Assembly: GCF_002115725.1 (NCBI RefSeq)
Contig: NZ_JFKD01000004.1
Span: forward strand, 62,001-126,000
Length of the DNA stretch: 64,000 nt
Source of the DNA: Marivita cryptomonadis
Lineage (GTDB): Bacteria > Pseudomonadota > Alphaproteobacteria > Rhodobacterales > Rhodobacteraceae
Direction: 5' to 3'
The position numbers and the translations under genes were made by a program. Positions within the stretch are counted from its first letter, which is position 1. The number at the start of each line of letters is the position of its first letter. The notes beneath the pieces were generated by a model, which was not told the DNA's origin, did no database searches, and saw nothing but the letters and a program-made list of their open reading frames with translations. Positions 27,047-35,771 of this stretch are shown piece after piece.

Positions 27047-27826
27047 ATGTCAGATATCATTCTTGAGACCCGCAACCTGACCAAACATTACGGCGGTGTG
27101 CACGCCTTGCAGGATGCGACATTTACCCTGCGCAAAGGTGAACACGTGGCCATCATGGGCGACAACGGCGCGGGCAAATCAACCTTCGTGCGCCAGATCA
27201 CGGGGGTCGAACAGCCGACACGCGGAGAGATCCATTTCGGCGGCAAACAGGTGCACTTTGCCGGGCCGCTGGATGCCCGCGAGGCCGGGATTGAAGCGGT
27301 GTTCCAGACGCTGGCTTTGGCTGATGATCTGGATGTGTCGGACAACCTGTTTCTGGGGCGGGAAAAGACCAAGTTCGATTGGCTGGGGCCGTTCCGGTTT
27401 CTTGACTACAAGGCGATGCGCGCTGACACGATTGCCGCGCTGGAAAAAACAGCGGTGAAGATCCCCAACATCCGCAACACGATCCAGAACATGTCCGGCG
27501 GTCAGCGCCAATGTGTGGCGATTGCCAGAACGGCGACCTTCCATTCCAAGCTGACCATCATGGACGAACCGACGGCGGCCTTGGGGGTTCAGGAAACCGC
27601 ACAGGTGGAAAACATCATCCGCACCCTGAAAGAACAGGGTGAGCCCCTGATCCTCATCAGTCACAACATGCGGCAGGTGATGGATCTGGTGGACCGGATC
27701 GTCGTGTTCCGCAGGGGTCGCATCTGCGCCAACCTGCGCAAGGAAGACACCGACGGGCAAGATGTTGTGGCCTATATCACTGGGGCCAAGACGCAGCCCG
27801 AATACGAGGTGGCGGAAGCGGTCTGA
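27047..27826 (+). CDS. ABC transporter ATP-binding protein, single-domain sugar type
   Basis: This 259-residue ATPase has Walker A GDNGAGKST, signature MSGGQRQ, Walker B LTIMDEPTAALG and switch His in LISHNM. Sugar importers of the Rbs type usually carry a double ATPase of about 500 residues; this is the short one-domain form (FrcA-like), which would act as a homodimer. It is coupled to the permease gene with GGAGG before the start. Confidence 0.9.
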   Translation: MSDIILETRNLTKHYGGVHALQDATFTLRKGEHVAIMGDNGAGKSTFVRQITGVEQPTRGEIHFGGKQVHFAGPLDAREAGIEAVFQTLALADDLDVSDNLFLGREKTKFDWLGPFRFLDYKAMRADTIAALEKTAVKIPNIRNTIQNMSGGQRQCVAIARTATFHSKLTIMDEPTAALGVQETAQVENIIRTLKEQGEPLILISHNMRQVMDLVDRIVVFRRGRICANLRKEDTDGQDVVAYITGAKTQPEYEVAEAV

Positions 27827-27857
27827 TCAAAGGCGAAGCCGCCGAACAAACCTCGAA

Positions 27858-27895
27858 TTGTGGGCAAGCTGCGGCTAAGGCTGTTTTGCCCGCAA
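27858..27895 (+). terminator. Stem-loop between the importer genes and iolG
   Basis: TTGTGGGCAA (27858-27867) pairs with TTGCCCGCAA (27886-27895) with one G-T pair and an 18-nt loop, in the 167-bp gap at 27827-27993. No T-run follows, so it may be a processing or stability element instead of a terminator. The gap holds no gene. Confidence 0.45.
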
Positions 27896-27993
27896 CGTGC
27901 CGGCTCCGGGCTTTGACCGGACAACCAGAGCACTGACGGCAACAGAACAAGAATATCCCAAGCGAAAGGCTTTGGGAGGACAAAGGAAGACCC

Positions 27994-28998
27994 ATGACTG
28001 TCAGATTTGCCATCCTTGGTGCAGGCCGCATCGGCCAAGTGCACGCCAAGGCGGTCACCGCCACCCCGGGTGCCACACTGGTTGCCATTGCCGACCCCAT
28101 GACCGAGGCGGCGCAATCGGTCGCCCAAAAATATGGCTGCGATATCCGCACCATCGACGAGATCGCGGCGTCCTCGGACGTGGACGCGGTCTTGATCTGC
28201 ACCCCGACCAACACCCATGCGGACCTGATCGAGCAGTTCGCAAAGGTGGGCAAGGCGATGTTCTGTGAAAAACCCGTCGATCTGAGCTTGAAGCGGGTGC
28301 AGGACTGCCTTGCCACCGTTGCCGCCGAAGATGCGACACTCATGGTCGGCTTCAACCGCCGGTTTGATCCCGACTTCATGGCAGTCAAAGCCGCTATTGA
28401 CGCGGGTCGCGTGGGTGATGTCGAAATGATCACTATCACCTCACGCGATCCTGGTGCGCCGCCGGTGGAGTACATCAAGGTGTCCGGCGGCATTTTCCGG
28501 GACATGACCATCCACGATTTCGACATGGCTCGCTGGCTCTTGGGCGAAGAGGTTGAAACCGTGATGGCGCAGGCTTCGGTCCTGACCGACCCCAAAATTG
28601 GCGAGGCGGGCGATTTTGACAGCGTCAATGTCATGTTGCGCACCGCATCCGGCAAACAGGCGATCATCACCAATTCCCGCCGTGCAACCTATGGCTATGA
28701 CCAGCGCATCGAAGTGTTAGGTTCGGGTGGCATGGTCAGCGCCAAGAATATGGCCGAAGCCAATATCGAACTGGCCAATGGTGACGGCTTTGGCACGCCG
28801 CCGCTGCTCAACTTTTTCATGACCCGTTACGTTGCCGCCTATGAAAACGAGATCGCGGCTTTTGTCGCCTCTGTCGCCGATGGCGCACCGACACCGACGA
28901 CGGGGCAGGACGGTCTGATGGCGCTGGCACTGGCCGATGCGGCAGTGTTGTCGGTCAAAGAGGGCCGCGCGGTTAAACTTTCCGAGATCACGGGCTGA
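27994..28998 (+). CDS. iolG: Inositol 2-dehydrogenase
   Basis: This 334-residue Gfo/Idh/MocA enzyme has the NAD-binding start VRFAILGAGRIGQVHAKAV, the CEKPVDLS motif and the catalytic pattern in FRDMTIHDFDMARW. Length and motifs match IolG, which oxidises myo-inositol to 2-keto-myo-inositol, the first step of the pathway. GGGAGG precedes the start. It is followed after 3 bp by iolC, then iolD and iolE. Confidence 0.92.
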   Translation: MTVRFAILGAGRIGQVHAKAVTATPGATLVAIADPMTEAAQSVAQKYGCDIRTIDEIAASSDVDAVLICTPTNTHADLIEQFAKVGKAMFCEKPVDLSLKRVQDCLATVAAEDATLMVGFNRRFDPDFMAVKAAIDAGRVGDVEMITITSRDPGAPPVEYIKVSGGIFRDMTIHDFDMARWLLGEEVETVMAQASVLTDPKIGEAGDFDSVNVMLRTASGKQAIITNSRRATYGYDQRIEVLGSGGMVSAKNMAEANIELANGDGFGTPPLLNFFMTRYVAAYENEIAAFVASVADGAPTPTTGQDGLMALALADAAVLSVKEGRAVKLSEITG

Positions 28999-29001
28999 GC
29001 C

Positions 29002-30915
29002 ATGACCAAGACTTTGGACCTCATCACCATTGGCCGATCGTCGGTAGACCTTTACGGCGCACAAGTTGGCGGACGGCTGGAGGATATGGGGTCGTTCGAC
29101 AAGTATATCGGCGGCTCGCCCACCAATATCGCCTGCGGAACCGCACGGTTGGGTATGAAGTCGGCAGTCATCACCGGGGTCGGCGACGAACATATGGGCC
29201 GCTTCATCCGCGAGCAGTTGCAGAAAGAGGGGGTGGATACCACCGGGGTCAAGACCGACCCCGACCGCCTGACTGCTTTGGTGCTGCTCGGCATCCGCGA
29301 TCAAGAGCAGTTCCCGCTGATCTTCTACCGCGAAAACTGCGCGGATATGGGGCTGACGGTCGATGACATCGACCCGGAGTTCATCCGTCGGGCGCGGGCC
29401 GTGGTCGCCACCGGCACGCATCTCAGCCATCCTCGGGTCGAAGCGGCGACGCTCAAGGCGCTTGAGATCGCGCGGGCAGAGGGAATTCAGACGGCGCTTG
29501 ATATCGACTACCGTCCGAACCTTTGGGGTGTGGCTGGGCACGGCGATGGGGAAAGCCGGTTCGTTGAGTCTGCGGCTGTCACAGCCAAGCTGCAATCGAC
29601 GCTGCACTATTTCGACCTGATCGTCGGCACCGAAGAAGAGTTCCACATCGCGGGCGGCTCGACCGATACGATTGCCGCCCTGCGTGCGGTGCGGGCCGTG
29701 TCGGGCGCGACGCTGGTCTGCAAGCGCGGGGCCGCAGGGGCCGTGGCGTTTGAGGGCGACATTCCGGACTCTCTGGACGACGGCCAGACCGGCCCGGGCT
29801 TTCCCATCGAAGTGTTCAACGTGCTGGGCGCGGGTGACGGGTTCATGTCCGGTCTGCTGAAAGGTTGGCTGGACGGCGAAAACTGGCCCACCGCGCTCAA
29901 ATACGCCAATGCCTGTGGAGCCTTTGCTGTCAGCCGTCATGGCTGCACCCCGGCGTATCCCAGCTGGGAAGAACTGCAGTTTTTCTTCGACCGTGGCATC
30001 AAACGTCCCGATCTGCGCAACGATGCGGAACTCGAACAGGTGCATTGGGCCACGAACCGCAAGGGCGACTGGTCCAGTGTGCGTACTTTTGCGTTCGATC
30101 ATCGCTCGCAACTGGAACAGATGACGGGCTACACCCCCGACAAGGGCGCGGCCTTCAAAGAGCTATGCCTTGACGCGGCCCTCAAGGTGGCAAACGGGCA
30201 GGTGGGCTATGGCATTCTCTGCGACAACCGGATCGGGCGCAGCGCGCTGCACCGGGCCAGCGGCACGGGCCTCTGGGTCGGACGGCCCACCGAACTGCCC
30301 GGATCGCGGCCCATCGAGTTTGAGCCGGAACTGGGCGACGACCTTGGCGGGTTCCGCGAATGGGCGCGCGAGAACGTGGTCAAGCTGTTGGTCTTCTGCC
30401 ATCCGGACGACGATGACAAGACCGCCAAGATGCAGATCGCACGGGTCAAACGGCTATTCACCGCCGCGCGGCGCAATGGGCTGGAATTCCTGCTTGAGTT
30501 GATCCCGTCCAAGGTCGGCCCGGTAGATGACCACACGACGGCAACATTGATCCAGACGTTCTACGATGCGGGCGTCTTCCCCGATTGGTGGAAGCTGGAG
30601 CCTTTCAAGACCGACATCGCGTGGCAGAACGCCGTTGACGTCATCACCCGCAACGATCCCCGCACGCGCGGGATCGTGGTGTTGGGCCTCGACGCACCGG
30701 AAGACGAACTTGTGGCGAGCTTTGCGCTGGCCGCAAAACAGCCCTTGGTCAAAGGGTTTGCGGTTGGACGCACGATTTTTGGCGATGCCGCACGGGCGTG
30801 GCTCAAGGGTGAGATATCAGATGCCGAGGCCGTGACCCAGATGGCCGACCGGTACACTCGGCTTTGCCGCATATGGGACGACGCCCGCAGAGGCGCAAAG
30901 GAGGACGCAGCATGA
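29002..30915 (+). CDS. iolC: Bifunctional 5-dehydro-2-deoxygluconokinase with DUF2090 aldolase-like domain
   Basis: This 637-residue fusion has two parts. Residues 1-330 are a PfkB kinase (ITIGRSSVDLYG, GGSPTNIACG, VLGAGDGFMSGLL). Residues about 345-630 are the DUF2090 domain (FAFDHRSQLEQMTG, LLVFCHPDDDD, LLELIPSK, KGFAVGRTIFGDAA), an aldolase-fold partner thought to act as the IolJ step. One polypeptide would phosphorylate 5-dehydro-2-deoxygluconate and cleave it. The window thus encodes two IolC kinases; the other is a stand-alone form with separate IolJ at 15735-18384. GAGD has Gly-Asp followed by Gly where most PfkB proteins have Ser. Confidence 0.9.
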   Translation: MTKTLDLITIGRSSVDLYGAQVGGRLEDMGSFDKYIGGSPTNIACGTARLGMKSAVITGVGDEHMGRFIREQLQKEGVDTTGVKTDPDRLTALVLLGIRDQEQFPLIFYRENCADMGLTVDDIDPEFIRRARAVVATGTHLSHPRVEAATLKALEIARAEGIQTALDIDYRPNLWGVAGHGDGESRFVESAAVTAKLQSTLHYFDLIVGTEEEFHIAGGSTDTIAALRAVRAVSGATLVCKRGAAGAVAFEGDIPDSLDDGQTGPGFPIEVFNVLGAGDGFMSGLLKGWLDGENWPTALKYANACGAFAVSRHGCTPAYPSWEELQFFFDRGIKRPDLRNDAELEQVHWATNRKGDWSSVRTFAFDHRSQLEQMTGYTPDKGAAFKELCLDAALKVANGQVGYGILCDNRIGRSALHRASGTGLWVGRPTELPGSRPIEFEPELGDDLGGFREWARENVVKLLVFCHPDDDDKTAKMQIARVKRLFTAARRNGLEFLLELIPSKVGPVDDHTTATLIQTFYDAGVFPDWWKLEPFKTDIAWQNAVDVITRNDPRTRGIVVLGLDAPEDELVASFALAAKQPLVKGFAVGRTIFGDAARAWLKGEISDAEAVTQMADRYTRLCRIWDDARRGAKEDAA

Positions 30916-32741
30916 GCAAAACCATCAGACTGACCGCCGCACAGGCGCTGGTGCGCTACCTGACAGCACAGCTCAATGAAGAGGGCGAGACCTTTATCGC
31001 CGGATGCTGGGGCATCTTCGGACATGGCAATGTGGCAGGGTTGGGCGAAGCGCTATACAGCGTCCGCGACAGTCTGCCGACCTATCGCGGGCATAATGAA
31101 CAGACGATGGCGCATGCGGCCATTGCGTACTCCAAGCAGTTGCGTCGCACACGCGCGATGGCGGTCACGTCCTCCATCGGACCCGGTGCCACAAACATGG
31201 TCACCGCCGCCGCGCTCGCGCATGTGAACCGCCTGCCAGTGCTGCTCTTGCCCGGCGATGTGTTTGCCCATCGCGGCCCCGATCCGGTGCTGCAACAGCC
31301 CGAAGTGTTCAGCGATGGCACGGTCAGCGCGAACGATTGCTTCCGCCCGGTGAGCCGCTATTTCGACCGCATCACACGGCCCGAACACATCCTCACAGCA
31401 CTGCCGCGTGCCTTCCGCACCATGACGGACCCGGCGGAGTGTGGTCCGGTGACGCTGGCCTTCTGTCAGGACGTGCAGGCCGAGGCGTATGACTACCCCG
31501 AAAGCTTTTTCGAACCGCGCGTGTGGCACCGCCGCCGCATTCATCCTGATCCGCATGAGTTGCACCGTGCGGTCGAAGTGATCCGCGCTGCCAAACGCCC
31601 GGTGATCGTGGCCGGGGGCGGGGTGCATTATTCGGATGCGACCGCCGACCTCAAATCCTTTGCCGAGGCGCACAACATCCCTGTTGTGGAAACGCAGGCG
31701 GGCAAATCCGCGCTGCCTTGGGATCATCCGCTGAACCTTGGCCCCATCGGTGTGACCGGCGGCGAGCCTGCCAACACCACCTGTGCCGAGGCGGATGTGG
31801 TGATCGGCATCGGCACGCGTTTTCAGGATTTTACCACCGGGTCTTGGGGGCTGTTTGCCAACCCGAAACGCAAACTCATCAGCCTGAATGTGCAGGCCTA
31901 TGATGCCATGAAACACAGCGCGATGCCTGTGCAGGCAGACGCGAAGGCAGGCCTGACCGAGCTAGCCATCGAACTGGCAGGTTATGCGCCTGATGCGCCT
32001 GTGACCTCGCTCAAAGAGGGTTGGTTCGCCAAAGTCGACCCGCTGACCGAAGCTCCTGACGGCAATCAACTGCCGACTGACATGCAAGTGGTCGGCGCTG
32101 TCCAACGCGCCGCCGCCGATAACACGGTCGTGATGTGCGCCGCAGGCACCATGCCGGGCGAATTGCACAAGCTTTGGAAGGCGGGCAAGCCGGGCAGCTA
32201 TCACATGGAATACGGCTTTAGCTGCATGGGGTACGAGATCGCTGGCGCCATGGGCATCAAGATGGCTCAACCAGAGGCGGACGTGATCTGTTTCACCGGC
32301 GACGGCACCTACATGATGGCCAATTCTGAAATGGCGACCGCTGCGATGATGGGCATTCCGTTCACTGTCGTCGTCACCGACAACCGGGGTTTCGGCTGCA
32401 TCAACCGGCTGCAGATGGGCACCGGCGGGGCCGAGTTCAACAACCTGCTGGACCACGCCGTTCACGCCAATCCCAGCGCTATCGACTTTGCCAAACACGC
32501 CGAGGCGATGGGCGCTGTCAGCGTCAAGGTCGGCTCCATCGCGGAATTGGAGGAGGCACTCGCCAAACGCCACAACCAGACCGTGCCCTATGTCGTAGTC
32601 ATCGACACCGACCCGTACCCGTCGACCGAGCATGGCGGCACATGGTGGGAAGTGGGCGTGCCCGAAGTGTCCGACCGGGCCGAAGTGCGCGCGGCACATG
32701 AGAAAGCTGTCACCAACAAGAAACTGCAAAGGGCCGATTGA
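30912..32741 (+). CDS. iolD: 3D-(3,5/4)-trihydroxycyclohexane-1,2-dione hydrolase
   Basis: This 609-residue thiamine-diphosphate enzyme shows the three acetolactate-synthase-like domains. The N-terminal part has GCWGIFGHGNVAGLGEAL and the catalytic Glu region RGHNEQTMAHAA. The C-terminal TPP motif is GDGTYMMANSEMATA. It opens the diketo-cyclitol ring to 5-deoxy-D-glucuronate. The ATG overlaps the iolC stop (ATGA). Confidence 0.93.
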   Translation: MSKTIRLTAAQALVRYLTAQLNEEGETFIAGCWGIFGHGNVAGLGEALYSVRDSLPTYRGHNEQTMAHAAIAYSKQLRRTRAMAVTSSIGPGATNMVTAAALAHVNRLPVLLLPGDVFAHRGPDPVLQQPEVFSDGTVSANDCFRPVSRYFDRITRPEHILTALPRAFRTMTDPAECGPVTLAFCQDVQAEAYDYPESFFEPRVWHRRRIHPDPHELHRAVEVIRAAKRPVIVAGGGVHYSDATADLKSFAEAHNIPVVETQAGKSALPWDHPLNLGPIGVTGGEPANTTCAEADVVIGIGTRFQDFTTGSWGLFANPKRKLISLNVQAYDAMKHSAMPVQADAKAGLTELAIELAGYAPDAPVTSLKEGWFAKVDPLTEAPDGNQLPTDMQVVGAVQRAAADNTVVMCAAGTMPGELHKLWKAGKPGSYHMEYGFSCMGYEIAGAMGIKMAQPEADVICFTGDGTYMMANSEMATAAMMGIPFTVVVTDNRGFGCINRLQMGTGGAEFNNLLDHAVHANPSAIDFAKHAEAMGAVSVKVGSIAELEEALAKRHNQTVPYVVVIDTDPYPSTEHGGTWWEVGVPEVSDRAEVRAAHEKAVTNKKLQRAD

Positions 32742-33646
32742 TGGCTGTCAAACTGGGGATTTCCCTTATTGCGTGGCAGAATGACGACCTGCCGGACCTT
32801 ACGGCGGCCTTCACCACCGAAGGCGCGATGGAGGATGCCGGGCGGATCGGCTATCAGGGCGTGGAACGCGGGCGGCGTATGCCCGCCGACACCGAAGGGT
32901 TGCGCGCCTATCTTGATCGCTATGGCGTGGCGCTTTGTGGTGGCTGGTGTTCCGGCAACCTGATGATCAACGATCTGGCCACCGAAAAGGCTGCGATCCG
33001 CCAACAGGTCGAACAATTCGCGGCGTTGAATGCGCCCTGCATCGTCTACGCCGAATGCTCCAACACCATTCAGGGCGACATTCACCGCCCGGTCAGCCAG
33101 CGTCCCAAACTTTCCCGTGACGAGGTCATGGGCTATGGCGCAAAGCTTTCTGAACTGGCCAAATGGTCGTCGGATCAGGGCTGCGTCCTGTCCTACCACC
33201 ACCACATGGGGGCAATGGTACAGGATGCCGAAGACATCGACTGGCTGATGGAAGGCTCGACCGACGACCTCACGCTGCTCTATGACACCGGGCACCTGCA
33301 TTTCGCCGGGGCCGATCCGCTCGCAGTACTGGATAAATGGGGACACAGGGTCCACCACGTCCATTTCAAGGATGTGCGCCAGCCGGTTCTCGACTGGGTC
33401 CATACTGAAGACCGCAGCTTCCTCGATGGGGTCGCGGCGGGCGTCTATTCCGTGCCGGGTGATCCCGAAGGGTGCATCGACTTCCAAGCCATCACCGATC
33501 GGCTCAAGGCGATGAGCTATGATGGTTGGATTGTCGTCGAAGCCGAACAGGACCCCGCCAAGGCGCCACCCTTTGACTACTCGAAAATGGGCTATGACCA
33601 CATTCGCGCCGTCGCCAGCGCCTCTGGTTTGGCGATCGCGCCGTAA
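32741..33646 (+). CDS. iolE: Inosose dehydratase
   Basis: This 301-residue TIM barrel starts MAVKLGISLIAWQNDDLPDL, typical of IolE. Metal-site strands are SYHHHMGAMVQ, LYDTGHLHFAG, HHVHFKDV and VVEAEQD. It dehydrates 2-keto-myo-inositol to the diketone used by IolD. Its ATG overlaps the iolD stop by one base (TGATG). Confidence 0.93.
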   Translation: MAVKLGISLIAWQNDDLPDLTAAFTTEGAMEDAGRIGYQGVERGRRMPADTEGLRAYLDRYGVALCGGWCSGNLMINDLATEKAAIRQQVEQFAALNAPCIVYAECSNTIQGDIHRPVSQRPKLSRDEVMGYGAKLSELAKWSSDQGCVLSYHHHMGAMVQDAEDIDWLMEGSTDDLTLLYDTGHLHFAGADPLAVLDKWGHRVHHVHFKDVRQPVLDWVHTEDRSFLDGVAAGVYSVPGDPEGCIDFQAITDRLKAMSYDGWIVVEAEQDPAKAPPFDYSKMGYDHIRAVASASGLAIAP

Positions 33647-33703
33647 GGTTTCACCGGTCCCGGTTTGGGGCCAGCACTGAACACCATGCAATAGGAGGAC
33701 GAC

Positions 33704-34885
33704 ATGGGACATCAGACATTCGGATACATCGGCTATTTTGACCGGGAATCCTGCGATCTGGATGAATTTAAGGTGCTGACCTCGCAACAGCTTGAGGCGG
33801 TGGATTTGCCCCATGCCGCTGCCATCGAAAAGAACGTGCCGCTTTATGATATGGCGGCGCTGCGACCCGCGCTGGACGACGCGGACAAGCGCCGTGGGCT
33901 GATGGCGGAATGGGCGCATGTTCTGCGCTCATCAGCAGGGGTGATCGCGCTCAAGCATGCCTATGCCGACACGTCGGTGATCGACCGGGCGTCCGACGTT
34001 TTCGATGGAATCATTGCAGATGAAAAGGTCGGCGCTGCGGGAAAAGGCGATCACTTTGCGGCCTCTGGCGCTAACGATCGGATCTGGAATTCGCTGCAGA
34101 AGCAATGTCTTCGCGATCCCGAAGGCTTTGCGCTTTACTACGGCAACACGTCCATCGCTGCGGCGTGCGAGGCGTGGTTGGGGCCGAATTACCAGGTGAC
34201 CGCGCAGGTCAATCAAGTGCGACCCGGCGGCAAGGCGCAATCGGCGCATCGGGATTATCATCTGGGTTTCCAGACGGCCGACCAGTCGGCACGTTACCCG
34301 GCGCATGCGCATGAGGTGACGGCAACCTTGACGCTGCAAGGCGCTGTGGCCCATTGCGACATGCCACTGGAAAGCGGTCCGACCAAGCTCTTGCCGTTCT
34401 CACAGCTGTATCCGGCAGGGTATCTGGGGTTTCACGAGGCGGATCATCGGGAGCATTTCGAAGAGGCGCATGTTCAAGTGCCGCTTGAAAAGGGCGATGC
34501 GGTGTTCTTCAATCCGGCGCTCTTCCATGCAGCGGGCGAGAACCGCAGCACGGATATCAACCGGATGGTAAATCTGCTTCAGGTGTCCTCGGCCTTTGGC
34601 CGGGCGATGGAAGCGGTGAACCGTCGGTCGATGACAGCGGCCCTGTTCCCGGCGCTTGTCGCTTTGAAACAGGGGGGGCGGTTGACGGCCCCGGAACTGG
34701 ACGCGGCGATTGCGGCCTGTGCCGAGGGCTACAGCTTTCCGACCAATCTGGACACCGACCCGCCGGTGGGTGGCCTTGCACCCGAAAGTCAGGCCGACCT
34801 GATGCGCCGTGCCGTGTCAGAAGGCTGGACGACGGATCAGCTGTCCGACGCCCTTGGTCAGATGTCCGCCCGTCAGGCGGCGTGA
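33704..34885 (+). CDS. Phytanoyl-CoA-dioxygenase-family Fe(II)/2-oxoglutarate oxygenase
   Basis: This 393-residue protein has the iron facial triad visible as H182-x-D184 (AHRDYH) and H275 (PALFHAAGENRS), with R281 placed to bind 2-oxoglutarate. Such enzymes hydroxylate small molecules and can remove O-methyl groups by hydroxylation. It lies between iolE and a second iolB, in the same direction with a GGAGG ribosome site. That position suggests oxidation of a modified cyclitol, for example an inositol methyl ether; the substrate is not evident from sequence. Confidence 0.82.
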   Translation: MGHQTFGYIGYFDRESCDLDEFKVLTSQQLEAVDLPHAAAIEKNVPLYDMAALRPALDDADKRRGLMAEWAHVLRSSAGVIALKHAYADTSVIDRASDVFDGIIADEKVGAAGKGDHFAASGANDRIWNSLQKQCLRDPEGFALYYGNTSIAAACEAWLGPNYQVTAQVNQVRPGGKAQSAHRDYHLGFQTADQSARYPAHAHEVTATLTLQGAVAHCDMPLESGPTKLLPFSQLYPAGYLGFHEADHREHFEEAHVQVPLEKGDAVFFNPALFHAAGENRSTDINRMVNLLQVSSAFGRAMEAVNRRSMTAALFPALVALKQGGRLTAPELDAAIAACAEGYSFPTNLDTDPPVGGLAPESQADLMRRAVSEGWTTDQLSDALGQMSARQAA

Positions 34886-34949
34886 TCCTGGAACCTCCCT
34901 GCTTCGGGGCGTCGCATCGGCGTCCCGGAGCCCCAGAAGGATAAGACAT

Positions 34950-35756
34950 ATGCCCGATCTTCTGCGCAAACCCTTTGGTACTCACGGAAAGGTACACGAG
35001 ATTACGCCTGCCTCTGCCGGGTGGCGCTATGTCGGATTCTCCCTCTACAGGCTGCGTGAAGGCGAGACTGTGAGCGAGGTCACTGGCGACCGCGAGGTGA
35101 TCCTTGTCATGGTCGAGGGCAAGGCCAGCATCAGTGGTGCCGGGCAGGATTGGGGCGTTCTGGGCGACCGGATGGATGTGTTCGAAAAAACGCCACCGCA
35201 TTGCCTATACCTACCAAATGGATCGGACTGGAATGCCACAGCCGTAACCGCGTGTACGGTTGCGGTTTGCTCGGCTCCCGGTATTGGCGGGCACGAGGCA
35301 CGTCGGATCGGACCGGATGGGATCACGCTCACGGAACGGGGTAAGGGCGTGAACACCCGCTATATCAACAACATCGCGATGGAGAACGAAGACTACGCCG
35401 ACAGCCTGCTGGTCACCGAAGTCTTTACGCCGCACGGCCATTGGTCCAGTTATCCCAGCCACCGCCACGACGAAGACGATTTTCCGCGCATCACCTATCT
35501 TGAAGAAACCTATTACCACCGCATCAACCCCGGCAACGGGTTCGGTATTCAGCGCGTCTATACTGACGACGGTCAGTTGGATGAAACCATGGCAGTCAGC
35601 GATGGCGACGTGGTGCTTGTCCCGCGCGGGCATCACCCTTGCGGGGCACCTTATGGGTTTGAGATGTATTACCTCAACGTCATGGCCGGTCCGCTGCGCA
35701 AGTGGCGCTTTGTGGCTGCGCCCGAAGTGGAATGGATTATGGAGCGGGACGCCTGA
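34950..35756 (+). CDS. iolB: 5-deoxy-glucuronate isomerase (second IolB)
   Basis: This 268-residue KduI/IolB-family cupin starts MPDLLRKPFGTHGKVHEITP, close to classic IolB. The metal region is SYPSHRHDEDDFP followed by LEETYYHRI, and GHHPCGAPYGFEMYYLNVMAG is near the end. It converts 5-deoxy-D-glucuronate to 5-dehydro-2-deoxy-D-gluconate for the fused IolC. It is the last gene of the inositol operon and converges with the M20 hydrolase gene 15 bp away. The short gap shows no clear terminator. Confidence 0.91.
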   Translation: MPDLLRKPFGTHGKVHEITPASAGWRYVGFSLYRLREGETVSEVTGDREVILVMVEGKASISGAGQDWGVLGDRMDVFEKTPPHCLYLPNGSDWNATAVTACTVAVCSAPGIGGHEARRIGPDGITLTERGKGVNTRYINNIAMENEDYADSLLVTEVFTPHGHWSSYPSHRHDEDDFPRITYLEETYYHRINPGNGFGIQRVYTDDGQLDETMAVSDGDVVLVPRGHHPCGAPYGFEMYYLNVMAGPLRKWRFVAAPEVEWIMERDA

Positions 35757-35771
35757 TACGGCCCGAACCGC

